A stretch of 64,000 bases of DNA from Streptomyces genisteinicus. GTDB lineage: Bacteria > Actinomycetota > Actinomycetes > Streptomycetales > Streptomycetaceae. How positions within the stretch are numbered: the stretch's first letter is position 1; each line of letters opens with the position of its first letter. Location of the stretch: assembly GCF_014489615.1 (NCBI RefSeq), contig NZ_CP060825.1:62001-126000 (forward strand), in the 5' to 3' direction. The notes below the pieces were generated by a model. It did not search any database, was not told the origin of the DNA, and worked only from the letters and a program-made list of their open reading frames with translations. Below are positions 44,150-52,801 of the stretch, piece by piece. Made by a program: the position numbers and the translations under genes.

Positions 44150-44677
44150 ATGGAATACCTGCTCTTCGGCGCCCGGTGCACGCTGGCCCTGACCCTGGTG
44201 GCCTCGGTCACGGGCAAGCTGCGGGCGCCCGGCGGCCTCGGCAGGACCGTCGCGGAGCTCGGCATCGTGCCCCGCCGCCTCACCGGCGCCGTGGCCGCGG
44301 CCGTGGTCGCCGCGGAGACGGCCGCGGCCGTGCTGGTCTGGCTGCCCGGCACGGCGGGGGCCGTCGCGTTCGCCGGAGCCGCGGCCCTGGTCGCGGCCTT
44401 CACCGTCGTGCTCGTCGTCCTGATCCGGCGGGACGAGGACGTCTCGTGCGCCTGCTTCGGAGCGTCCCGGACCCCGGTGGGTCCGGCGCACCTGGTGCGC
44501 AACGGCGTGCTCCTGGCCGTCTGCGGACTCGGCACGGTCGCGGCGTCGGCGGTAGCGGGCGCCCCGCTGCCGCCCGAGCCGCAGGCCGCGTTCGCCGCGG
44601 CGCTGGTCGCGGCCGTCACCGGCGTGCTGCTGATCTCCACCGACACCCTGGCCGGCCTCTTCGCCCGCCCCTCCTGA
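44150..44677 (+). CDS. MauE/DoxX-type redox-associated membrane protein
   Basis: 175 residues with four to five membrane helices (YLLFGARCTLALTLVASVTGKL; LTGAVAAAVVAAETAAAVLVW; VAFAGAAALVAAFTVVLVVL; VRNGVLLAVCGLGTVAASAVAG; ALVAAVTGVLLISTDTLAGLF). The loop CACFG (Cys100, Cys102) is the conserved redox pair of MauE-like proteins, which pass electrons for disulfide formation outside the membrane, as in methylamine dehydrogenase maturation. ATG with AGGA upstream. It is the first gene after the precursor, so its likely role is oxidative folding of the peptide together with the next gene. Confidence 0.85.
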   Translation: MEYLLFGARCTLALTLVASVTGKLRAPGGLGRTVAELGIVPRRLTGAVAAAVVAAETAAAVLVWLPGTAGAVAFAGAAALVAAFTVVLVVLIRRDEDVSCACFGASRTPVGPAHLVRNGVLLAVCGLGTVAASAVAGAPLPPEPQAAFAAALVAAVTGVLLISTDTLAGLFARPS

Positions 44678-44821
44678 CACCACCGGGGCCGTGCGGTCCG
44701 GAGCCGTCCGCGGGCCGTGCCCGCCGAGCCGCCCCCGAACCGTCCAGGCACCACCGGCACAGCCCCGTGCCGGCCCCGGCGGCCGTCCGGCCGCCGTCAA
44801 GCGCACGGAAGTGAGGCACCG

Positions 44822-45427
44822 TTGTCCGTCACCACCACCGTCGTCGTCTTCGTCAACGCCGCCGTCGGCGTGCTCAACCTCCTCCTGCTCCTGGCGCTCG
44901 CACGCCGCATCGCCGACGGCGGTCACGGCGGCCACGGCGGGCCCGCGGGGGACCCTGCCGTCACCGTTCCGGAGAACCGGCTCGCCGATGGCTCCCCCTC
45001 CCCCGCGTTCCGGGTGGCGACCCGTCACGACGGCGCCCTCGACGAGACCGGCCTGACCGGGCCCGCCGCCGTCGGCTTCTTCTCCACGACCTGCCGACCG
45101 TGCCGCGAACAGGCCCCCGGCTTCGCCCGGATCGCCGCCACGGTGCCCGGCGGGCGCGACCGCGTCCTCGCCGTCGTCAAAGGGTCCGGCCCGATCGCCG
45201 ACGACCTCGCGGAACTCCTCGCCCCGGTCGCCCGCGTCGTGGTCGAGGCCGACGAAGCCAACGACCCGACCCTGCGGCCCGGAGTCGTCCTGGCCTCCGA
45301 GGCGTTCGGCATCGTGCGGTGGCCCAGCTACGTGGAGGTCGGGGAGGACGGCCGGATCGTCAACCGCGACGCGGCCGCCGACCTGTTCTCCGGCGCGGAG
45401 CCGCAGCCCGCGCCGCAGACCGTCTGA
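44822..45427 (+). CDS. Membrane-anchored TlpA/thioredoxin-like protein
   Basis: 201 residues from a TTG with GAGG seven bases upstream; no better start exists in frame. One N-terminal helix (about 5-27, VVVFVNAAVGVLNLLLLLALA), a His/Gly-rich linker, then a thioredoxin fold with the active site CRPC (Cys91, Cys94) in GFFSTTCRPCREQAPGF. Downstream VLASEAFGIVRWPSYVEVGEDGRIV carries the cis-proline region (WPSY). The MauD/TlpA type pairs with MauE-like proteins. It probably makes or shuffles disulfides in the exported precursor. Confidence 0.88.
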   Translation: MSVTTTVVVFVNAAVGVLNLLLLLALARRIADGGHGGHGGPAGDPAVTVPENRLADGSPSPAFRVATRHDGALDETGLTGPAAVGFFSTTCRPCREQAPGFARIAATVPGGRDRVLAVVKGSGPIADDLAELLAPVARVVVEADEANDPTLRPGVVLASEAFGIVRWPSYVEVGEDGRIVNRDAAADLFSGAEPQPAPQTV

Positions 45428-45435
45428 GCACCGCC

Positions 45436-47511
45436 GTGGACACGCAGCCCGGCGGCACTGTGGACACCGAGCCCGGCGGCGCCGCGCACCGCCGCACCGG
45501 GGAAGCCCTGCGCTCCGCGGCAGCGGCCTTCGCCCTGGCCTGGCGGGCCGGGCCGGCGGTCGTCGCCGCCTACGTGACGGTCAGTGTCGTCGCCGGCCTG
45601 CTCCCCACCGCGGCGGCCCTGCTGGTGAGCAGCCTCCTGGACCGGCTGACCACGCCCGGCGGCGGTTCGCTGACGCCCGTCGCGCTGCTGCTCGTGGCGG
45701 CGACGCTCGGCACCCAGCTGACCACCCCCGCATCCGAGTTCCTGCGCGGCGAGAGCACCCGCGCGCTCCGGGTGCGGGTGCAGGGCGAGATGCTCGACGG
45801 GGTCAACCGCCTCCCCGGCATGCGGCACTTCGAGGACCCCGCGTTCCAGGACCGGCTGCGTCTCGCCCAGCAGGCCGCCGGCAACGCACCGGACCTGCTG
45901 GTCGGTTCGGTCGTCAGCGGCCTCCAGGCCGCGGTGCTGCTCGCCGGGTTCCTGATCACCGTCTTCGTGATCAACCCGGTGCTCGGCGCGGTGACGGTGC
46001 TGCTGGCCGTGCCCGCGCTCCGCACCCAGCTGGCGGCCGGCCGGCGGCGGGCCGAGGTGCTCCGCGACACGATGGGCAACAGCCGCCGCGAGATGTTCTA
46101 CGGCAGCCTCCTGTCGGACACCGACACGCTGAAGGAGGTCCGGCTCTTCAACCTCCAGCGCTACTTCACCGACCGGGCGGCGGCCGAGCTGCGTACGGTG
46201 GTGCGGGCCGAGCGCGGCACCGACCTGCGCAATCTGCGCGAACGCGTCCCCGACCTGCTGCTCGGTGCGGCCGTCTTCGGCGCGGGGCTGCTGTGGGCCG
46301 TGCGCGCCGCCGGGCGCGGTGAACTCACCGTCGGCGACCTGTCCGTGTTCGTCACCGCGACGGCCGGGATCCAGCGGGGCGTCGCCCAGCTCGCCTCCAC
46401 CACGGCGACGGCCTACCAGGCGGCGCTGACCTTCACCTACTTCCGCACCCTGCGCGACGTGCCGCCGGACCTGGAGCTGGCCGAGCGGCCGCGTCCGGTG
46501 CCCGCGCTCGCCGGCCGTCTCGAACTGCGCGACGTCTGGTTCCGGTACTCGCCCGGATCGCCGTGGATCCTGCGCGGTGTCGACCTGAGCCTCGGGGCGG
46601 GTGAGGTGACCGCGCTCGTGGGCGTCAACGGCACCGGCAAGAGCACCCTGGTGAAGCTGCTCTGCCGGCTGTACGAACCGACGCGCGGCCGGATCCTGTG
46701 GGACGGCGCCGACCTGCGCGACTTCGACCCGGCCGAACTGCGCGAGCGGGTCGCCGCGGTCTTCCAGGACTACGGCCGGTACGACCTGACGGCCGGCGAG
46801 AACATCGGCATCGGCCGCGTCGGGGACGCCGGACGTGAGGACCTGGTGGCCGAGGCGGCGGCCGCCGCCGGTGTGCATCCGCGGCTCTCCCGTCTCGGCC
46901 AGGGCTACGGCACGCTGCTCAGCCGCATCTTCGCGTCCGCGGGGGCGGCCGGGGCGGCGGTCGGGGAGCTGCTCTCCGGCGGCGAATGGCAGCGGGTGGC
47001 CGTGGCACGCGCGTTCATGCGCCGCGACGCCGACCTGATGATCCTCGACGAACCGAGTTCCGGGCTGGACGCCGCGGCGGAGCAGGAGATCCACGACAGT
47101 CTGCGGACGCTCCGCGCCGAGGCGACCGTCCTGGTCATCTCCCACCGGCTCAGCACCGTCCGTGACGCCGACCGGATCGTCGTCCTCGGGGAGGGGCGCA
47201 TCACGGAGAGCGGAACGCACGACGAACTCATCGCCCTCGACGGGACGTACGCGCGGCTCTTCCGGCTCCAGTCGGCGGGGTACGCCGCACCCGAGGGGGC
47301 CGGCGGGACGCCCGGCGACGGCGGGCGGACGGCGCCGGAGCGGAAGGACGTGGCGGGCGCGGAAGCCGTGGCGGAACCGGAGGGACCGCCGGACATGAAG
47401 TCCGGGGCGGAACCGGTGGGCGTGCCCGAGCCGGTGACCACACCGGAGCCCGTGGCCGTACCGGAGCCGGCGACCGTACCGGGCCGAGCGGAAGGACACC
47501 CCCACCGATGA
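45436..47511 (+). CDS. ABC exporter (fused permease-ATPase)
   Basis: 691 residues from a GTG nine bases after the previous stop. The membrane domain (about 30-330) has six helices; the ATPase domain has Walker A GVNGTGKST at 396-404, an ABC signature LSGGEWQR near 513, Walker B LMILDEPSSGLD near 534-545 and the H-loop VISHR. No C39 peptidase domain is fused, so leader removal must be done by another protein, and an S26 peptidase gene follows with an ATGA overlap. The C-terminal 60 residues are a proline/valine-rich tail with PEPV-like repeats. Expected cargo: the cysteine-rich peptide. Confidence 0.9.
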   Translation: MDTQPGGTVDTEPGGAAHRRTGEALRSAAAAFALAWRAGPAVVAAYVTVSVVAGLLPTAAALLVSSLLDRLTTPGGGSLTPVALLLVAATLGTQLTTPASEFLRGESTRALRVRVQGEMLDGVNRLPGMRHFEDPAFQDRLRLAQQAAGNAPDLLVGSVVSGLQAAVLLAGFLITVFVINPVLGAVTVLLAVPALRTQLAAGRRRAEVLRDTMGNSRREMFYGSLLSDTDTLKEVRLFNLQRYFTDRAAAELRTVVRAERGTDLRNLRERVPDLLLGAAVFGAGLLWAVRAAGRGELTVGDLSVFVTATAGIQRGVAQLASTTATAYQAALTFTYFRTLRDVPPDLELAERPRPVPALAGRLELRDVWFRYSPGSPWILRGVDLSLGAGEVTALVGVNGTGKSTLVKLLCRLYEPTRGRILWDGADLRDFDPAELRERVAAVFQDYGRYDLTAGENIGIGRVGDAGREDLVAEAAAAAGVHPRLSRLGQGYGTLLSRIFASAGAAGAAVGELLSGGEWQRVAVARAFMRRDADLMILDEPSSGLDAAAEQEIHDSLRTLRAEATVLVISHRLSTVRDADRIVVLGEGRITESGTHDELIALDGTYARLFRLQSAGYAAPEGAGGTPGDGGRTAPERKDVAGAEAVAEPEGPPDMKSGAEPVGVPEPVTTPEPVAVPEPATVPGRAEGHPHR

Positions 47512-47975
47512 CTCCAGCCGTGGTCACCCTCTGCGCCGTCGCGGCGCTCGTCGCCGCGCTGCTGGGCACGGCGCGGCGGACGCTGGTCGCCGTCACCGTG
47601 CACGGCGCCAGCATGTACCCGGCCCTCGCACCCGGGGACCGCATCCTGGTACTGCGGCGCGGGCCCTCCGCCCGGCGGCCCCGCGGCGGCCGGGTCGTCG
47701 TGCTCCGCGCCGACCGCATCCCCGGGGCCGGACCCGGGGGGCTGCTCGTCAAGCGGGTGGCCGCGCGTCCCGGGGAGCCCGTGCCGCCCGGGACGGGTAC
47801 CGGGGTCGTCCCCGCGGGGCATCTGGTGGTGCTCGGCGACAACCCGGCCGTCAGCACCGATTCGCGTGTCTGGGGAGCGGTGCCGTCGGGCAGCGTCGCC
47901 GGGGTGATGGTCGCCCGGATCGGCCGCACCGGCCCGCCGCGTCCGGCCGCGGGGCGCGCGCCGCGCGGCGCCTGA
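47508..47975 (+). CDS. S26-family signal peptidase
   Basis: 155 residues. One N-terminal membrane helix, then the catalytic Ser35 in VHGASMYPAL and the general-base Lys82 in LLVKRVAA; the box VLGDNPAVSTDSRVWG near residue 110 is the third conserved S26 motif. It is shorter than housekeeping signal peptidase I. The ATG overlaps the stop of the ABC exporter gene by four bases, so it is made in step with the exporter. It is the likely processing enzyme for the precursor leader (AAAA before Cys26). Confidence 0.9.
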   Translation: MTPAVVTLCAVAALVAALLGTARRTLVAVTVHGASMYPALAPGDRILVLRRGPSARRPRGGRVVVLRADRIPGAGPGGLLVKRVAARPGEPVPPGTGTGVVPAGHLVVLGDNPAVSTDSRVWGAVPSGSVAGVMVARIGRTGPPRPAAGRAPRGA

Positions 47976-48035
47976 CGCCGGCGGCACGCGGGCGGGGCCG
48001 CCGGCGCCGGCGGTCCCCTGCGGGGCGGGGGCGGG

Positions 48036-48638
48036 TCAGAGCCAGTCGTGCTCCCGCGCGTAGCGCGCCGCCTCGTGCCGGGTACGGGTCTGCGTCTTCT
48101 GCATGGCGTGGGAGAGGTAGTTGCGCACCGTCCCCTCCGCGAGGTGGAGGCGGGCCGCGATCTCGGCGACCGAGTAGCCCTCGGCGGTCACCCGCAGGAC
48201 GTCCGTCTCCCGTTCGGTGAGCGGGCAGTCGTCGATGACGGCGCGGGCGGACACGTCGGGGTCGATCCACCGCTTGCCGTCGTGCAGGGCGGCGATGACG
48301 GAGGTGATGTGCGCGGGTTCCGCCGACTTGCTGACGAAGCCCTGGACTCCGAGTCTCAGCGCCTTGCGGAGCACACCGGGCCGGGCGTGGCGCGTCAGCA
48401 TGAGGATCACCTGGCCGGGCCGTGCGCGGCGGATCTCCGCGACGGCGCCGAGTCCGTCCACGCCGGGCATCTCCAGGTCGATGACGAGCACGTCGGGTTC
48501 GTGGCGCAGGGTGGCCTCGATCGCCGCCGCCCCGTCCGCGGCCTCGGCGAGCACGGTGATCTCGCCCTCCAGGGGCAGCAGCGCCGCCAGTGCCTTGCGC
48601 AGCAGGACCTCGTCGTCGGCGAGTACCACCGTGGTCAC
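48036..48638 (-). CDS. NarL/FixJ-type response regulator
   Basis: 200 residues from a GTG with GGAGG upstream. Receiver domain (about 2-118) with acidic pair DDE, phospho-acceptor in VLVIDLEMPG and the conserved Lys in FVSKS. LuxR-type DNA-binding domain (about 135-198): CPLTERETDVLRVTAEGYSVAEIAARLHLAEGTVRNYLSHAMQKT. The GTG overlaps the stop of the kinase gene, so they form one operon. DesR-like; probable targets are the divergent ABC genes at 50074-51793 and possibly the peptide operon. Confidence 0.92.
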   Translation of the reverse strand: MTTVVLADDEVLLRKALAALLPLEGEITVLAEAADGAAAIEATLRHEPDVLVIDLEMPGVDGLGAVAEIRRARPGQVILMLTRHARPGVLRKALRLGVQGFVSKSAEPAHITSVIAALHDGKRWIDPDVSARAVIDDCPLTERETDVLRVTAEGYSVAEIAARLHLAEGTVRNYLSHAMQKTQTRTRHEAARYAREHDWL

Positions 48639-49801
48639 CGGTCGCCCTCCTCGGTCGTGCCGCGGGTTCCGTCGCCCGCTGCCGGGAACCGCGCGGCCGT
48701 CAGGAACCAGCCGTCGTCCTGCTCGACGGTGAGTTCGCCGCCGTCGTCCGCGAGGCGGCTGCGGAGGGCGGAGAGCCCTCTGAGTCCGGGCAGCGGGCCC
48801 GGGCGCGCGCCGTCGTTGGCGATGGTGATCCCGGTGGCGGTCAGCTCGATGCGCACCGAGGTGGCCTCGGCGTGCCGCAGGATGTTGGTCGTCGTCTCGC
48901 GGAGCACCTGGCCGAGCTGTTCACCGGTCCTGGCGTCGACGTCCGCTGCCCGGGTGACGCGCACCCGGATGCCCGCGGCCTCGAAGAGGTTCTTCGCGTT
49001 CTCCAGCTCGGCGGAGAGGTTGAGCCGGCGCTGTGCGTTCGCGAGCTCCTTCGTCCGGGCGATGGTGTCGCCGACCAGGGACTGGATCTCGCGCAGTTCC
49101 TGCTCGGCGCGCTCGGCGTCGGTGTGCACCAGCTTCCGGGCGAGGGCGGCCTTCAGCCTGACCACGTGCAGGGTGTGCCCCTGGATGTCGTGGAGGTCGC
49201 CCGCGAAGCGGACCCGTTCGCGGATGACGGCCAGCTCCGCCTCCCGTTCGCGGGACCGCTCCAGTTCGGCGACGAGGCCGTAGAACCGCTGGTTGGGGAA
49301 CATCAGACCGGTCACGACGGCGGTGACGCCCGCGGGGACGATGACGTAGGAGACGAGTTCGGCGGGGAGGTCGTCCCGGGTGATCAACAGGCGGGCCAGG
49401 CCCGTCAGGGCGACGAACGACACCAGGGCGACGGCCGCGGCGCCGCGACGGCGCGGCAGCCGGGAGACGACGTGGGGGCCCACGACCGCGATGCCGTAGA
49501 AGGCGGTGCCGCACCCCTCCACCACACCGAACACCCACACCGCCGCGGCCACCACCAGGCACGGGACGGCGACGCCGAGGACACGGCCCGCCGCCCACCG
49601 GACGAACGCCACCAGGGCGGCCGCCACACCCGCGCTCAGCACGGCGGCCTGCGGCCAGGTCTCGGCGTCCAGCGCCACACAGGCGGCCCCGGTGGCGGCG
49701 AGCGGCGGGAGGAGCATGACCAGGTTGAGCCTGCGCAGCCGGTCGCGGGTCTCCGCGGAGTGCTCGGGCGGCCCGGCTCCCCGCTCCCGGGGCCGCCTCA
49801 C
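48635..49801 (-). CDS. DesK-like sensor histidine kinase
   Basis: 388 residues from a GTG at 49801 (GTG 49804 also possible). Five to six membrane helices (about 20-160) precede a short coil, the HisKA_3 dimerisation/phospho-acceptor motif RFAGDLHDIQGHTLHVV near residue 195 and a HATPase_c domain (TTTNILRHAEATSVRIEL, GLRGLSALRSRL). The frame is open to 50089, but the extra residues are low-complexity and there is no other good start. A small frame at 49798-49911 ends in GTGA overlap with this start and could couple its translation. Confidence 0.88.
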   Translation of the reverse strand: MRRPRERGAGPPEHSAETRDRLRRLNLVMLLPPLAATGAACVALDAETWPQAAVLSAGVAAALVAFVRWAAGRVLGVAVPCLVVAAAVWVFGVVEGCGTAFYGIAVVGPHVVSRLPRRRGAAAVALVSFVALTGLARLLITRDDLPAELVSYVIVPAGVTAVVTGLMFPNQRFYGLVAELERSREREAELAVIRERVRFAGDLHDIQGHTLHVVRLKAALARKLVHTDAERAEQELREIQSLVGDTIARTKELANAQRRLNLSAELENAKNLFEAAGIRVRVTRAADVDARTGEQLGQVLRETTTNILRHAEATSVRIELTATGITIANDGARPGPLPGLRGLSALRSRLADDGGELTVEQDDGWFLTAARFPAAGDGTRGTTEEGDR

Positions 49802-49911
49802 CACCGGCGTCCGGCCGCGGGACGTCGCGGGGTGCGGTGCGGTCCGGTGGCGGCGTGCGGGGCGCGGGCCGCGGCGGCCGTCCGTGCGCCGCGCGGTGGT
49901 GCGGTGTCCAT
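49798..49911 (-). CDS. Possible 37-aa leader ORF coupled to the kinase gene
   Basis: ATG at 49911, TGA at 49800-49798 sharing two bases with the kinase GTG at 49801. The peptide is Ala/Arg/Pro-rich with no motif, so it may be only a coupling device or a chance frame. An AT-richer patch (CCAGTATTGG, 49945-49954) upstream may hold the promoter. Confidence 0.25.
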   Translation of the reverse strand: MDTAPPRGARTAAAARAPHAATGPHRTPRRPAAGRRW

Positions 49912-50073
49912 GGGGTCTCCGGGCTGGGCGGCGGTGTCCGCCGTCCAGTATTGGTCCCGTCCCGGGATGCCACCAGTGACGCCACGTCATGGGCGGGACC
50001 TGCGGATTGTCACGGCCGGGTGGTGACGCGGCCGCACTGACGGCCGGGGCCGGCGGCTGGTCTGATCGGCACC

Positions 50074-50961
50074 ATGTCATCCACCGCACCTGTCATCGAC
50101 GTCGACGGTCTCCGTCTGAGCTACGGCACGTTCCACGCCGTGCGGGACCTCTCGTTCCGCGTGGAGCGCGGGGAGCTCTACGCGCTGCTGGGCACGAACG
50201 GGGCGGGCAAGACCTCCACCCTGGAGATCGTCGAGGGGCACCGCGCGGCGGACTCGGGACGGGTGCGCGTCTTCGGGCACGATCCCCGGAACCGGCGCGC
50301 GGTCCGGCACCGGATCGGTGTGATGCTGCAGGAGAGCGGCTTCTCCCCGGATCTGACGGTGGAGGAGTCCGTCCGGCTCTTCGGCACGCTCAGCCGCCGT
50401 TCGGACAGTGTGCCGCGCGTGCTCGGGGTGGCCGGGCTGACGCACAAGGCCGGCACCCGGGCCTCCCAGCTCTCCGGCGGCGAGAAGCGCCGCCTGGACT
50501 TCGCGACCGCCGTGTACGGCACGCCGGAGCTGGTGTTCCTCGACGAGCCGACGACCGGTCTGGACATCCGGTCCCGGGACGCCCTGTGGGCAGCGGTGGA
50601 CAGGCTGCGCGAGGACGGGGCGACCGTCGTGCTCACCACGCACTACCTGGAGGAGGCCCAGCAGCGTGCCGACCGCATCGGGCTGATGCACGAGGGCGTG
50701 CTGAAGCGGGAGGGCACCGTGCACGAGCTGACGCGGACCCTGCCGGCGGTCATCCGGTTCACCCTGGCGGACACCGCGCCGCGTCCGCCCGTGCCGGCCG
50801 TGCGCCGGGACGACGGCTCGGTCGTGGTCGAGACGTTCGACCTGGAGGCGGACCTGTACACGCTGCTCGGGTGGGCGCGCGCCCACGCCGTGGAACTCCG
50901 GGGGCTGGAAGCGGGGCCCACCGGGCTCGACGACGTCTTCCGCGCCCTCGACGACCGGTAG
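50074..50961 (+). CDS. ABC transporter ATP-binding protein (DrrA/ABC-2 type)
   Basis: 295 residues. Walker A GTNGAGKTS near residue 44, Q-loop LQESGFSPDLTVEE, signature LSGGEKRRLDFA, Walker B LVFLDEPTTGLD and H-loop TTHYLEEA. C-terminal extension of about 75 residues as in drug- and peptide-immunity ABC-2 ATPases. Divergent from the kinase-regulator pair; its permease follows after an octamer array. Such combinations often give self-protection or antibiotic resistance under two-component control. Confidence 0.92.
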   Translation: MSSTAPVIDVDGLRLSYGTFHAVRDLSFRVERGELYALLGTNGAGKTSTLEIVEGHRAADSGRVRVFGHDPRNRRAVRHRIGVMLQESGFSPDLTVEESVRLFGTLSRRSDSVPRVLGVAGLTHKAGTRASQLSGGEKRRLDFATAVYGTPELVFLDEPTTGLDIRSRDALWAAVDRLREDGATVVLTTHYLEEAQQRADRIGLMHEGVLKREGTVHELTRTLPAVIRFTLADTAPRPPVPAVRRDDGSVVVETFDLEADLYTLLGWARAHAVELRGLEAGPTGLDDVFRALDDR

Positions 50962-50970
50962 ACGGCCGCC

Positions 50971-51050
50971 GGCCCACCGGCCCACCGGCCCGCCGTCCCA
51001 CCGGCCCACTGTCCCGACCACCCGCCGTCCCGACCGCCCGCCGTCCCGCC
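50971..51050 (+). repeat. Ten tandem 8-bp repeats between ABC ATPase and permease genes
   Basis: Consecutive octamers with exact period eight: GGCCCACC twice, GGCCCGCC, GTCCCACC, GGCCCACT, GTCCCGAC, CACCCGCC, GTCCCGAC, CGCCCGCC and GTCCCGCC. The array is almost free of G on one strand in places (C-rich). It begins ten bases after the ATPase stop and ends 23 bases before the permease start. Confidence 0.85.
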
Positions 51051-51073
51051 CCCCTGGAACGAGGCTCCTCACC

Positions 51074-51793
51074 ATGCTCGCCATCGCGTTCAGCGAACTG
51101 ATCCAGATCCTCCGGAACCGGACCGTGCTGCTGTCCGGCTTTCTCGTACCCGTCGTTCCGTGCGCGTTCTTCATCTACCGGCACGAGGTCTTCGCGGACC
51201 TCGCGGGCCTGGGCTACATCGCCGCGGTGGTGGTGTGCACGGTGGGCGCGTTCGGCCTCTACACCACCACGGTGGCCACGCTGGCCTCGCGCCGGCAGAC
51301 GCTCTTCCTCAAGCGCCTGCGCTCCACGCCGGCGGGCGACGCGGCGATTCTGCTGGGCCTGGTGCTGCCGGTCACCGTCCTGGCGCTGATCCAGGTGACC
51401 GTGATCCTGGTCGTGCTGGCGGCGGTGACGGGCGCCCCGGCGGACGTGCCGCTGCTGGTGGCGGCGATCGCGGCGACGGTGGCCATGATGCTCGGACTCG
51501 GGCTGGCCACGGCGGGGCTGACGAACTCCCCCGAGCACGCCCAGGTGACGACGCTGCCGGTCAGCGTCGGCACCATCGCGGTGGCGACCTGGGTGGGGAT
51601 CGCCGGGACCGGGGACCTCACCCTGCTCAAGCGGCTGCTGCCCGGCGGTGCGGCCACCGAGCTCGTGGTCGGCGCCTGGGAGGGCGGCACCGGGCCGGCC
51701 CGATCCCTGGTCCTGCTGGCCCCGACGCTCGCCTGGGTCGTCGTGGCGGCGGCCCTGGCGGTACGGCTGTTCCGCTGGGAGCCGCGGCGCTGA
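51074..51793 (+). CDS. ABC-2 type permease
   Basis: 239 residues, six membrane helices (VLLSGFLVPVVPCAFFIY; LGYIAAVVVCTVGAFGLYTTTVATLA; ILLGLVLPVTVLALIQVTVILVVLAAV; LLVAAIAATVAMMLGLGLATAGLTN; GTIAVATWVGIAG; LVLLAPTLAWVVVAAALAVRLF). The LASRRQTLFLKRLRSTP loop between helices is typical of ABC-2 permeases that pair with DrrA-like ATPases. Upstream GAGGCTCC gives a ribosome site. Works with the preceding ATPase. Confidence 0.9.
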   Translation: MLAIAFSELIQILRNRTVLLSGFLVPVVPCAFFIYRHEVFADLAGLGYIAAVVVCTVGAFGLYTTTVATLASRRQTLFLKRLRSTPAGDAAILLGLVLPVTVLALIQVTVILVVLAAVTGAPADVPLLVAAIAATVAMMLGLGLATAGLTNSPEHAQVTTLPVSVGTIAVATWVGIAGTGDLTLLKRLLPGGAATELVVGAWEGGTGPARSLVLLAPTLAWVVVAAALAVRLFRWEPRR

Positions 51794-51874
51794 CGCCGGC
51801 CGTGCGCGGACCGGCCGCCGGGGGTCCGGCGGGCGGGCGGCCACGCGTCACCCGCTGCACGGCGCTCCGGGCCC

Positions 51875-52801
51875 TCACCCGTGGCGGTCGGCGGGCGGCG
51901 GCCGCACCCGGGCGGTCAGCGCCTCGCCGGGGGCGGCGTCCGGCGTACGGGCGCGCCCGGGAGCGGGCCGGCCGAGGACGACGGCCAGCAGGACGAGGGC
52001 GAGCCCGCACAGCTGCGCGGCGGCCGGCCGCTCCCCCGCCACGACCGTGCCGAGGAGCACCCCCGTCACGGGGTTGAGCAGGCCGACGAGACCGACCGTG
52101 CCGGCGGGCAGATGCCGCAGCCCGGCGAACCAGGCGACGAAGGCGAGCGCCGTCGCCACGAGCGCCACGAAGGCGAACGCCAGGAGCGCGGAGGCGCCGA
52201 GTGCGGGCGGGCGTCCCTCCAGCGCGACGGCGAGCGGCAGCAGGACCAGTCCGCCCGCGGTCAGCTGCCAGGCGGTCGAGGCCAGGACGTCGGCGTCGCC
52301 GCTCCACCGCTTGGCGAGGACGTAGCCGAACGACGAGACCGCCATGGCGGCCACCGAGGCGAGGACACCGGCCGGGTCCGCTCCCCCGCCCGGCGCGAGC
52401 ACCATCAGACCCACCCCGACGAGCCCGGCCGCCGCGCCGGCGAGGTGGGCGGCGCCGGGGCGCTCGGACACCAGGGCCCAGGCCATCAGCATCATCACGG
52501 GCGGCGAGGCCGCCATCACGGTGGCGGCGACACTCACCGGGAGCAGCTGCGACGCGGCGTAGACGAGGACGAAGAAGGCGCCGACGTTCAGGAGTCCGAG
52601 CACCGCGGAGCGCCACCACCACACCCCCCGGGGCAGCCGGCGGCACAGGAGGAGCAGGAGGAGGCCGGCCGGCAGTGCCCGCAGTGCCGCTCCGTACAGC
52701 GGGTGGTCCGCGGGCAGGTACTCGTGCGTCACGTAGTAGTTGGCGCCCCAGGCCACGGGGGCGACGGCCGTCACGGCGACCCACCGCGCATTACCTTCCA
52801 T
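51875..52801 (-). CDS. EamA/RhaT-family (DMT) transporter
   Basis: 308 residues, ten membrane helices in two homologous EamA halves; second half begins near LASVAAMAVSSFGYVLAKRW. Signature stretches: VAPVAWGANYYVTHEYLP near the start and GLVGLLNPVTGVLLGTVVAGERP near residue 240. Probably exports a metabolite or drug. TATATT (52814-52809 on the minus strand) is seven bases before the ATG, so leaderless. Divergent from a MarR gene with two CTTCC-N2-GGAAG palindromes covering both promoters, the first containing this gene's start codon. Confidence 0.9.
   Translation of the reverse strand: MEGNARWVAVTAVAPVAWGANYYVTHEYLPADHPLYGAALRALPAGLLLLLLCRRLPRGVWWWRSAVLGLLNVGAFFVLVYAASQLLPVSVAATVMAASPPVMMLMAWALVSERPGAAHLAGAAAGLVGVGLMVLAPGGGADPAGVLASVAAMAVSSFGYVLAKRWSGDADVLASTAWQLTAGGLVLLPLAVALEGRPPALGASALLAFAFVALVATALAFVAWFAGLRHLPAGTVGLVGLLNPVTGVLLGTVVAGERPAAAQLCGLALVLLAVVLGRPAPGRARTPDAAPGEALTARVRPPPADRHG

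Noticed and set aside
50971..51050. Repeat array considered as a CRISPR
   Set aside because: Units are 8 bp with no spacers and no cas genes in the window; it is a simple tandem array.
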